Shown: positions 1 through 5,310 of the stretch, in pieces | Layout: every line of letters begins with the position of its first letter | How positions within the stretch are numbered: the stretch's first letter is position 1 | Assembly (NCBI GenBank): GCA_023392475.1 | Contig: JAEVZA010000194.1 | Span: forward strand, 1 to 7,009 | DNA length: 7,009 nucleotides | Direction: 5' to 3' | Source of the DNA: Actinomycetes bacterium | Lineage (GTDB): Bacteria > Actinomycetota > Acidimicrobiia > Acidimicrobiales > Microtrichaceae | Notes under the pieces: model-generated | Told to the model about the DNA's origin: nothing | Databases searched by the model: none | What the model saw: only the letters and a program-made list of their open reading frames with translations | Position numbers and translations under genes: made by a program

Positions 1-939
1 GGCGGGCACGGCGGACAGGTCGACCCGGTCCTCCGAGCCGTCGGTCCCGAGCGTCCGCGGCGGCGGCTCCCCCGCGTCGGTGCGCACGGCGCCGCTCACG
101 TCGACGGCCGGTGCGGGCACCGTCGCCGTCGCGCCGACCGCGGACGGCACGTTCGCCGGGAGCGGCCCGGGGTCGAGCGCCAGCGACAGCGCGGTCAGCT
201 CGTCCGCCGCCTCCTGGGCGCCGTCGCGCGTGAGCACGTGGATCGGCAGGGACTGCGCGGCGGCCTCGGCCACCGCGGCGCGCAGGCGGACCGGCGGATC
301 GACCACCAGGCCCGGGTGCGTCGCGCGCAGCTGGTCGTACCAGTACCCGGCGTCGCGCGTGCGGGCGAGGCGGTTCACCACGATGCCGGCCACCGACGGC
401 CGGTCGTCGCGGCGCTCGGCGATGCGCCGGACGTTGCGCAGGATCTGCTCCACGCCGTCGAGGCTCCACGCCGCCGGTTCGGCCACGATCAGGACGCGGT
501 CGGCCGCGAACAGCGCGTTGACGGTGAGCAGCCCGAGCGACGGCGGGCAGTCGATCAGCACGTCGTCGTAGCGGTCGGTCACGCCCTCCATCGCGACGGC
601 GAGGCGGTCCTGCGCGCCGATGACGTCGGTCGCGAGCTGGTGCTCGCGCTGCGCGAGGCTCGGCGAGCTGGGGACGAGGTCGGGCACGGCGCCCACCTCG
701 TCGTCCCACCCCGAGCGCCGCACGGCCGGCCCGAGCGAGCCGGGCTGCTCACGCTCGAGCACCGCGTCCACGGTGACGGCGGCGTCCCACACCCCCAACC
801 CGGTGGTGGCGTTCGCCTGCGGGTCGAGGTCGACGACCAGCACCCGGCGACCACGGCGGGCAGCCGCCGACGCGAGACCGAGGGCGACGGTGGTCTTGCC
901 GACCCCGCCCTTCTGATTGACCACGGCGGTGATCCCCAT
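1..939 (-). CDS. ParA/Soj-family partition-type ATPase, C-terminus cut by window edge
   Basis: The reading frame is open from an ATG at 937-939 to base 1, giving 313 residues with no stop; the end lies outside the window. Seen: the deviant Walker A motif KGGVGKTT at residues 10-17, with signature Lys10 and Lys15; the switch-like stretch VVDLDPQAN at 35-43; the Walker B-like VLIDCPPSLG at 127-136; and VNR at 188-190. These define the ParA/MinD/Soj class of P-loop ATPases, which dimerise on ATP, bind DNA non-specifically and position DNA or protein cargo. The core ends near residue 258. At least 55 more residues follow, rich in Pro, Ala, Gly, Asp and Val, which is longer than a typical 250-290-residue Soj. 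No ParB is visible, so the partner and role (chromosome partition, ScpA/ScpB-linked, or other cargo) are unknown. Start choice: GAGGAG lies 12 bases upstream, which is rather far, and TACCGT sits where a leaderless -10 box would be. The family call is firm; the specific role is open. Confidence -1.
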   Translation of the reverse strand, partial: MGITAVVNQKGGVGKTTVALGLASAAARRGRRVLVVDLDPQANATTGLGVWDAAVTVDAVLEREQPGSLGPAVRRSGWDDEVGAVPDLVPSSPSLAQREHQLATDVIGAQDRLAVAMEGVTDRYDDVLIDCPPSLGLLTVNALFAADRVLIVAEPAAWSLDGVEQILRNVRRIAERRDDRPSVAGIVVNRLARTRDAGYWYDQLRATHPGLVVDPPVRLRAAVAEAAAQSLPIHVLTRDGAQEAADELTALSLALDPGPLPANVPSAVGATATVPAPAVDVSGAVRTDAGEPPPRTLGTDGSEDRVDLSAVPA

Positions 940-945
940 GGGCCA

Positions 946-951
946 ACGGTA
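946..951 (-). promoter_or_regulatory. Possible -10 box for a leaderless parA transcript
   Basis: On the minus strand TACCGT fits the TANNNT form of actinobacterial -10 elements and ends six bases before the parA ATG. That places the predicted transcription start at or next to the start codon. No convincing -35 was found. A GAGGAG at 952-957 offers a competing leadered reading with a long, 12-base spacing. Weak evidence from one short motif. Confidence -1.
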
Positions 952-981
952 CTCCTCGGGCGCTCGCGGCCCGGGCACCCG

Positions 982-1009
982 CGTGCGGCGGGGTGGGCGG
1001 CGCCGCACG
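982..1009 (-). terminator. Hairpin between tetR and parA
   Basis: Bases 982-990 (CGTGCGGCG) pair perfectly with 1001-1009 (CGCCGCACG), a nine-bp GC stem with a ten-base loop. It starts 19 bases downstream of the tetR stop codon and lies upstream of parA. No T-run follows on the minus strand, so it is not a classical intrinsic terminator, although actinobacterial terminators often lack the tail. It may end or attenuate the transporter-tetR transcript before parA. Confidence -1.
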
Positions 1010-1027
1010 GCCGGCCGCCGGGCGTCG

Positions 1028-1771
1028 TCAGGCGAGCTCGTCGAGGACCGGCGGCGCGGTGTCGAGCAGCGACGGCGCGTCGAGCACGGCGGGCGCGTCG
1101 AGCGCGTCCCGGGCGCCGAGGGCACCGAGCATGCCGGCCAGCATCGACTGCAGGCGGTCGGGGGCGAGGTCCTGCAGTCCGGCGGCCCGCACGGCGGTCA
1201 CGCCGGCGAGGAACACCACCATCAGGAAGGACACCGCGGCGGGGTCGTCCGAGAGGTGGCTGCCGTCGAGGCTCGGCGTGCGCTCCAGGCGGCCCTCGAG
1301 CTGCGTGGCGAAGTGCCGGATGGCGTCGCCGATCCGCTGGCGGGCATCGGGCTCGCGGGCGCAGATCGCGAGGCCGTCGAGCAGGAGCTGGTCGGTCGGG
1401 GAGAACTCGAGGCCGGCGAACTGCGACAGCGCGGCGGCGATCTCCGCGGTCACGGGCAGGTCGACGCGCCCCAACCCGTCGGACATGTCGCGCAGCAAGC
1501 GATCGTTCTCGACGGTGATCGCCTCCGCGAGCAGCGCGGCCCGGCTGTCGAAGTAGCTGTAGAGCGCGCCCGACGTGAACCCGGCCCGGCGGGCGATGTC
1601 CTGCACCCGGCTGCCGGTGAAGCCCTTCTCGCGGAAGATCTCCGCCGCCGCCTGCACGAGCCGATCGCGGGTGTCCGACGGGGCGACGGCTTCCTGGCGG
1701 CCGCGCAGGTCGATCACGACCTCGTCGTCGGTGAGGCGGCGGTCGGTGGCGCGGTTCGCAGCGTCGTCCAC
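1028..1771 (-). CDS. TetR/AcrR-family transcriptional regulator
   Basis: This 247-residue protein runs from a GTG at 1769-1771 to TGA at 1028-1030. The start is supported by GGAGGGA nine bases upstream. An internal in-frame GTG at Val19 would shorten the unusual N-terminal extension of about 30 residues but has a weaker site. Seen: a TetR-type DNA-binding domain at about residues 35-82, starting TRDRLVQAAAEIFREKGF and running through the helix-turn-helix VQDIARRAGFTSGALYSYF at 56-74. The rest is the helical ligand and dimerisation domain, whose ligand cannot be read from sequence. The tail, residues 223-246, is an imperfect six-residue Leu-Asp-Ala-Pro repeat. The gene lies 40 bases after the cation transporter stop and is probably co-transcribed with it. 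Inference: it represses the transporter operon and itself, perhaps through the inverted repeat at 2782-2797. Confidence -1.
   Translation of the reverse strand: MDDAANRATDRRLTDDEVVIDLRGRQEAVAPSDTRDRLVQAAAEIFREKGFTGSRVQDIARRAGFTSGALYSYFDSRAALLAEAITVENDRLLRDMSDGLGRVDLPVTAEIAAALSQFAGLEFSPTDQLLLDGLAICAREPDARQRIGDAIRHFATQLEGRLERTPSLDGSHLSDDPAAVSFLMVVFLAGVTAVRAAGLQDLAPDRLQSMLAGMLGALGARDALDAPAVLDAPSLLDTAPPVLDELA
1056..1109. repeat. 18-bp imperfect tandem repeat in the 3' end of tetR
   Basis: The 12-mer GGCGCGTCGAGC occurs at 1074-1085 and again at 1092-1103, exactly 18 bases apart. A degenerate copy sharing TCGAGCA sits one period earlier (1056-1073). The period is six codons and matches the LDAPAV / LDAPSL / LDTAPP repeat of the encoded C-terminal tail. 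It looks like a small coding minisatellite that could vary in copy number without shifting the frame. Confidence -1.
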
Positions 1772-1810
1772 GGCTGGCTGTCCCTCCAGATCCCGCCCGC
1801 GCGAACCGTA

Positions 1811-2737
1811 CTACCGGGTCCCCGCGGGATCGCGGAACACGTCGGGCTCGATGTAGATCAACCGGACCGTCGGCACCTCGGCGCGGACCGCCGCCTCGAC
1901 CCGGTCGATCGCGTCGGCGACGCCCGGGAGGTCGAGCTCGCTCGCGAACTCGACCTTCGCGGCGAGCAGGATCTCCTCCGGGCCGAGGTGCTCGGTGCGG
2001 CTGTGGATGACGCGCACGACGTCGGCGGTGCCGACGATGGCGCGGTCGATGCGGTCGCGGTGGGACGTGGACGCGGACTCGCCGATCAGGAGGCTCTTCA
2101 TCTCGATGCAGAGGAACACCGCGATGACGCCGAGGATCACGCCGATGATCACGGACCCGATGCCGTCGTAGACCGAGTTGTCGGTCGCGATGTTGAGGAG
2201 CACGGCGACGAGCGCCACCGCGAGCCCGACGAGCGCGCCGGCGTCCTCGAGCAGGACCACCGGGAACTCGGGGACCTTCGCGGTGCGCAGGAACCGCCAC
2301 CAGCTCGCGTCGCCCTTCAACGGCCGGGACTCGTGGACCGCGGTGCGGAAGGAGAAGGCCTCCAGCACCGCGGCGAGGCCGAGGATCCCGATCGCGACGG
2401 CCGGGCTCTCGAGCGGCTCGGGGTGCTGGATCTTGTGGATGCCCTCGTAGATGGCGAACATCGAGCCGAGCGTGAAGAGCACGACGGCGACGACGAAGGA
2501 CCAGAAGTACCGCTCGCGCCCGTAGCCGAAGGGGTGCTCCTGGTCGGCGGCGCGGGTCGACCGGCGGCCGCCGAGGAGCAGCAGCCCCTGGTTGCCGGTG
2601 TCCGCGACGGAGTGGATCGCCTCGGAGAGCATCGACGACGCGCCGGTGATGAGGAACCCGGCGAACTTCGCGATCGCGATGCCGAGGTTGGCGAGGAACG
2701 CCGCGATGATCGCCCGCTTCCCACCGCTCGCCGACAT
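1811..2737 (-). CDS. Cation diffusion facilitator transporter, ZnT9-like (COG0053)
   Basis: This 308-residue inner-membrane protein runs from an ATG at 2735-2737 to TAG at 1811-1813, with AGGGGAG five bases before the start. Six hydrophobic helices are visible at about residues 9-31, 34-56, 78-99, 112-132, 159-184 and 190-212, followed by a cytoplasmic domain (214-305) like the CDF dimerisation domain. Helix 2 carries SEAIHSVADTGNQ (38-50) with metal-ligand candidates His42 and Asp46, followed by HPFGYGRERYF at 68-78; both are hallmarks of the SLC30A9/ZnT9-like branch. In helix 5 the usual HxxxD is replaced: Val161 stands at the His position and the motif reads LLEDAGALVG with Glu164-Asp165. 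Family knowledge: CDF proteins export Zn2+ or other divalent metals using the proton gradient. The substrate here cannot be assigned, least of all with the altered site. It is the first gene of a likely operon with the TetR regulator just downstream. Confidence -1.
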   Translation of the reverse strand: MSASGGKRAIIAAFLANLGIAIAKFAGFLITGASSMLSEAIHSVADTGNQGLLLLGGRRSTRAADQEHPFGYGRERYFWSFVVAVVLFTLGSMFAIYEGIHKIQHPEPLESPAVAIGILGLAAVLEAFSFRTAVHESRPLKGDASWWRFLRTAKVPEFPVVLLEDAGALVGLAVALVAVLLNIATDNSVYDGIGSVIIGVILGVIAVFLCIEMKSLLIGESASTSHRDRIDRAIVGTADVVRVIHSRTEHLGPEEILLAAKVEFASELDLPGVADAIDRVEAAVRAEVPTVRLIYIEPDVFRDPAGTR

Positions 2738-2781
2738 GCTCGCTCCCCTCTCCGCGGGCGTGCCGGTCCCCGGCCGCCCCG

Positions 2782-2797
2782 CCTGCAGGATCGCAGG
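2782..2797. promoter_or_regulatory. Candidate operator, inverted repeat CCTGC-N6-GCAGG
   Basis: Bases 2782-2786 (CCTGC) and 2793-2797 (GCAGG) form a perfect inverted repeat with a six-base spacer. It overlaps a direct repeat GCAGGA-TC-GCAGGA (2785-2798). It lies 45 bases upstream of the transporter start and next to a -10-like TAGGCT, where a repressor would block transcription. The adjacent tetR gene makes TetR binding plausible, but the half-sites are short and chance occurrence is possible at this GC content. Confidence -1.
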
Positions 2798-2803
2798 AGC
2801 CTA
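2798..2803 (-). promoter_or_regulatory. Candidate -10 box for the transporter-tetR operon
   Basis: TAGGCT on the minus strand fits TANNNT. It would start transcription near 2791, leaving a leader of about 53 bases that contains the transporter ribosome site. No good -35 was seen at 16-18 bases upstream. Stretches with TA are rare in this intergenic region, which gives the match modest weight. Confidence -1.
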
Positions 2804-2925
2804 CTGACGGGTCGCGGCGCGCCGAGTGACCGTCCCCCGGCGTCGCGGCGCGAGCGCGCGGCCGCGCCGCGCGACGGCCGGCGTGGCGTCGTCCCGCTCC
2901 CGCCCGGCCGCGGCACACTGCAGCC

Positions 2926-3738
2926 GTGCCCGAGCTGCCCGAGGTGGAGACGATCCGACGCCAGATCGAGGGCGAGCTCGTCGGTCGGCGCGTCGTCGAG
3001 GCGTGGGCGTTCCCGTCGGCGAAGTTCGACCAGGCGCCCGCCGCCGTCGGCGCGACGGTCACCGCGGTGCGGCGCCGCGGCAAGTACCTGCTCGCGGACC
3101 TCGACCTCGACGGCCGGCCGCACGAGCTCGTCGTGCACCTCGGCATGACGGGTCGGCTCGCGGTCGTGGCCGACGACCTCGCCGACGGGCCCCACCTGCG
3201 CGCCGCCTGGTCGCTCGACGACGACCGGCGGATGACGTTCACCGACGTCCGGCGCTTCGGCCGCATCGCGGTGGTGGAGGCGGGCGACCACGCGGGCCTC
3301 CCGACGCTCGCCGCGCTCGGGCCCGAGCCGTTCGACGACGCGTTCACCCCGGAGGAGCTCCGCCGCGGCGTCAACGCCAGCCGGCGCGCGGTGAAGACGC
3401 AGCTGCTGTCGCAGCGCCTGGTCGCGGGCGTCGGGAACATCTACGCCGACGAGGCGCTGTGGCGCGCCGGCGTGCACCCCGGTGCCCGGCGCCTCACCCG
3501 CGCCGGGGCGATCGCGCTGCGCGACGCGGTGCGCGGCGCGCTGGCCGACGGCCTCGACCACGGCGGCACGACCCTGCGGGACTACCGCGACGCGCTCGGT
3601 GGTGAGGGCAGCCACCAGCACGCGCTCGACTGCTACGGCCGCGGCGGCGAGCCCTGCTCCCGCTGCGGGACCGCGCTGCGACGGACGGTGGTGGACGCCC
3701 GCTCGACGACCTTCTGCCCGGCCTGCCAGCGCCGCTGA
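2926..3738 (+). CDS. mutM: Formamidopyrimidine-DNA glycosylase (Fpg/MutM)
   Basis: This 270-residue base-excision-repair enzyme removes 8-oxoguanine and formamidopyrimidines and nicks the abasic site by beta,delta-elimination. The GTG start is fixed by the invariant N-terminus MPELPEVET: after Met removal Pro2 is the Schiff-base nucleophile and Glu3 the catalytic acid. Also seen: Lys53 in RRGKYLL (catalytic beta-hairpin lysine); Met74 in HLGMTGR with Arg109 and Phe111 in DVRRFG (the void-filling triad); the helix-two-turn-helix segment with Lys157 and AGVGNIYADEALW (167-179); and a C-terminal zinc finger with Cys244, Cys247, Cys264 and Cys267 holding Arg259 in DARSTTFCPACQ. Nothing is missing and the length is normal. 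Fpg is preferred over Nei because of the ELPEVET start and the RSTTFCPACQ finger. No Shine-Dalgarno sequence is seen; CACACT ends six bases before GTG, so leaderless transcription is possible. The gene diverges from the transporter operon across 188 bases and does not appear linked to its neighbours in function. Confidence -1.
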   Translation: MPELPEVETIRRQIEGELVGRRVVEAWAFPSAKFDQAPAAVGATVTAVRRRGKYLLADLDLDGRPHELVVHLGMTGRLAVVADDLADGPHLRAAWSLDDDRRMTFTDVRRFGRIAVVEAGDHAGLPTLAALGPEPFDDAFTPEELRRGVNASRRAVKTQLLSQRLVAGVGNIYADEALWRAGVHPGARRLTRAGAIALRDAVRGALADGLDHGGTTLRDYRDALGGEGSHQHALDCYGRGGEPCSRCGTALRRTVVDARSTTFCPACQRR

Positions 3739-3744
3739 GCTGCG

Positions 3745-3771
3745 CGCCCGGCCCGGCGACCGGGCCGTGCG
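3745..3771 (+). terminator. GC-rich hairpin after mutM, likely terminator
   Basis: Bases 3749-3756 (CGGCCCGG) pair perfectly with 3760-3767 (CCGGGCCG) around a CGA loop. After one mismatch (3748/3768), three more pairs extend the stem (3745-3747 with 3769-3771). It starts seven bases after the mutM stop. There is no T-run, so it would be a tail-less terminator. It separates mutM from the peptidase gene, which has its own promoter. Confidence -1.
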
Positions 3772-3794
3772 ATCACATCGGACGATCGACGCCG

Positions 3795-3825
3795 TTGCCC
3801 ACGACGGTCCGGGGTGTAGTAGGTT
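3795..3825 (+). promoter_or_regulatory. Candidate promoter of the secreted peptidase gene
   Basis: TTGCCC at 3795-3800 resembles a -35 element and TAGGTT at 3820-3825 a -10 (TANNNT), with a 19-base spacer. An overlapping TAGTAG at 3817-3822 gives a 16-base spacer and lies next to a TG. This is the most AT-rich stretch between the two genes. Transcription from here would leave a leader of about 110 bases before the GTG at 3944. Confidence -1.
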
Positions 3826-3844
3826 GCGGTCTCGTTACGAAACG
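3823..3844 (+). promoter_or_regulatory. Direct and inverted repeats at the peptidase promoter
   Basis: GTTGCG (3823-3828) and GTTACG (3834-3839) form an imperfect direct repeat with an 11-base period, about one helical turn. This is the spacing used by OmpR-family response regulators. CGTT-N4-AACG (3833-3844) is a perfect inverted repeat overlapping the second copy. GTTACG is the reverse complement of CGTAAC, similar to half-sites described for the actinobacterial cell-wall regulator MtrA (from memory). A regulator site is an inference from position and spacing. Confidence -1.
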
Positions 3845-3943
3845 TCATCCCGACGACCGCGCCGGCGCTCCCGAGCGACCCGCCGCCACCGCTCGCTCCT
3901 CGCAGCCCGCGACCGACCCGACCGACGACCGCCCCGGGGCCAC

Positions 3944-5239
3944 GTGAACCTCATCCCGCGCCACACCCGCACCCGAACCCGCCTGCTCGTCGGCGCCGCC
4001 GCAGCCGCGGCGCTCCTGGCCGGGGTGCCGATGTCCGCCTCCGCCGACGACCCGAACGGCGGCAAGTCCCTCCAGCAGCTCCAGAAGGAGCGCGACCAGG
4101 TCCGCGCCCAGAAGGCGGCGCAGGCCGGCAAGGTCGACGGGCTCCGCGCCACCGACGCCCAGGTGACGAGCGCCCTCGCCGCGCTCAACGCGAACGTGAG
4201 CGCGCAGCAGGACCGGGTCGAGGAGGCCCAGCGCGCGGTGTCGCAGGCCGAGGCCGATCGCACCGCGGCCGAGCAGGCGCAGGCGCAGGCGCAGACCGAG
4301 CTCGACCACCTCAAGGTGCAGCTCCGCGAGTCAGCGGTGCAGGCGTACGTCACGCTCGGCAGCTCCGAGCCGATGAGCACGGTCGGCGTGGACAACGTGA
4401 ACGACGCGCTGAACAAGCGCACGCTCCTGTCGGTGCAGGCCAACGAGAACATCGACCTCGTCGAGCGCTACCGCTCCACGCAGGAGGACCTCGAGATCCA
4501 GCGCAAGGCGGCGTCCGACGCGTCGGACCGGGCCCGCAGGAGCAAGGCGGCCGTGCAGTCGCGGCTGGACCAGCTCAACGAGTCGTACCAGCAGCAGCAG
4601 TCGTTCGCCGCCGAGGTCGACCAGCGCATCAACTCGGCGCTCGCCGAGGCGGACTCGCTCTCCGCGGTCGACGCCAACCTGTCCTCGAGCATCTCGTCGA
4701 AGCAGGCGCAGCTGGCCAAGGCGCTCGCCGCGGAGCAGGCCGCGCAGCAGGCCCGCGCCTCGCAGGCACGCGTCACGCTCAAGGCCGGCGGCTCGGGCCG
4801 GGGGTCCGGCGGCGGCGGGGGCGGCGGCGGTCCCGTGTCGATCTCCGGCGCGGGTCCGATTGTCAGCGTCGGCGGCATCCAGGTCAGCGCGTCGATCGCC
4901 GGCCAGCTGCAGGCGCTGCTCGGCGCGGCGAACGCGGCGGGCATCCACTTCGGCGGTGGTGGCTACCGCGATCCCTCGGGGCAGATCGCCGTTCGCCGCA
5001 GCAACTGCGGCTCGAGCAACTACGCCATCTACGAGATGCCCGCGTCGTCGTGCCACCCGCCCACCGCGAAGCCCGGCACCTCGATGCACGAGCGCGGCCT
5101 CGCCATCGACTTCACGCAGAACGGCTCGACGCTCAGCCGGAGCAGCTCGGGGTTCGCGTGGCTCAAGGCCAACGCCAGCCGGTTCGGCTTCTACAACCTG
5201 CCGTCCGAGCCGTGGCACTGGTCGACGAACGGCAACTGA
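3944..5239 (+). CDS. Secreted coiled-coil peptidoglycan peptidase with C-terminal M15/VanY-type domain
   Basis: This 431-residue exported protein is predicted from GTG 3944 to TGA 5237-5239. The frame is open further upstream, but only this start puts a signal peptide first: Arg-rich residues 1-13, hydrophobic core 14-29, and an Ala-Ser-Ala site before Asp35. Residues about 41-275 are Ala/Gln/Glu-rich helical coiled coil with a break near 134-158, resembling the regulatory coils of EnvC, PcsB and CwlO-type hydrolases. A Gly/Ser linker (282-296, including eight glycines) leads to the peptidase domain. That domain has TSMHERGLAIDF at 379-390, giving zinc ligands His382 and Asp389, and EPWHW at 422-426, giving catalytic Glu422 and ligand His425. 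This is the M15 D-Ala-D-Ala carboxypeptidase/endopeptidase signature. Cys355 and Cys370 could form a disulfide. Inferred role: trimming or cleaving peptidoglycan stem peptides outside the membrane, with the coil as anchor or control element. The exact bond cleaved is unknown. No clear Shine-Dalgarno sequence precedes the GTG. Confidence -1.
   Translation: MNLIPRHTRTRTRLLVGAAAAAALLAGVPMSASADDPNGGKSLQQLQKERDQVRAQKAAQAGKVDGLRATDAQVTSALAALNANVSAQQDRVEEAQRAVSQAEADRTAAEQAQAQAQTELDHLKVQLRESAVQAYVTLGSSEPMSTVGVDNVNDALNKRTLLSVQANENIDLVERYRSTQEDLEIQRKAASDASDRARRSKAAVQSRLDQLNESYQQQQSFAAEVDQRINSALAEADSLSAVDANLSSSISSKQAQLAKALAAEQAAQQARASQARVTLKAGGSGRGSGGGGGGGGPVSISGAGPIVSVGGIQVSASIAGQLQALLGAANAAGIHFGGGGYRDPSGQIAVRRSNCGSSNYAIYEMPASSCHPPTAKPGTSMHERGLAIDFTQNGSTLSRSSSGFAWLKANASRFGFYNLPSEPWHWSTNGN
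4808..4831 (+). repeat. Run of eight glycine codons in the peptidase linker
   Basis: Eight consecutive GGN codons, mostly GGC, encode Gly289-Gly296 in the flexible linker between the coiled coil and the M15 domain. Such GGC runs are prone to slippage, so the linker length may differ between strains without breaking the frame. Confidence -1.
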
Positions 5240-5245
5240 CCTCGC

Positions 5246-5276
5246 CGACGTCCGTCGCCGCGCCGGCCTGACCGGC
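5246..5276. terminator. Weak hairpins in the convergent gap
   Basis: The 71 bases between two converging genes contain CGACG-TC-CGTCG (5246-5257, loop too small to form fully) and GCCGG-CCTGA-CCGGC (5262-5276, five-bp stem, five-base loop). Either could help end transcription from one or both sides, but neither is strong and there is no T-run. Confidence -1.
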
Positions 5277-5310
5277 ACGGCACCGCACGTCGCCCGCCGG
5301 GGGCCGCGCG

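Noticed and set aside
917..3148. Long plus-strand open frame (743 codons) antisense to tetR and the transporter
   Set aside because: It is the complement of two clearly recognised genes, has a biased Arg/Glu/Val/Asp composition and no recognisable motif.
579..3440. Very long minus-strand open frame (953 codons)
   Set aside because: It runs across parts of ParA, tetR, the transporter and the antisense of mutM. Its translation is low-complexity Arg/Ala/Gly/Pro with no domain, as expected for stop-poor shadow frames at this GC content.
3770..3788. CGATC-N9-GATCG inverted repeat between mutM and the peptidase gene
   Set aside because: The half-sites are five-base GATC-containing words that arise often by chance, and the position upstream of the -35 gives no further support.
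3482..3943. N-terminal extension of the peptidase gene back to 3482
   Set aside because: The frame is open, but this part overlaps the mutM C-terminus, crosses the hairpin and promoter, is Arg/Ala-rich, and would bury the signal peptide. GTG 3944 is the only sensible start.
3739..3943. c-di-AMP (ydaO-type) riboswitch upstream of the cell-wall peptidase
   Set aside because: Such elements precede many actinobacterial cell-wall hydrolase genes, but I could not find the conserved core or pairing pattern here, only a terminator-like hairpin, a promoter and a GC-rich leader.
4808..4831. Glycine-codon run as a possible assembly error or frameshift
   Set aside because: The frame stays open on both sides and leads directly into intact M15 motifs, so the run is a normal linker.
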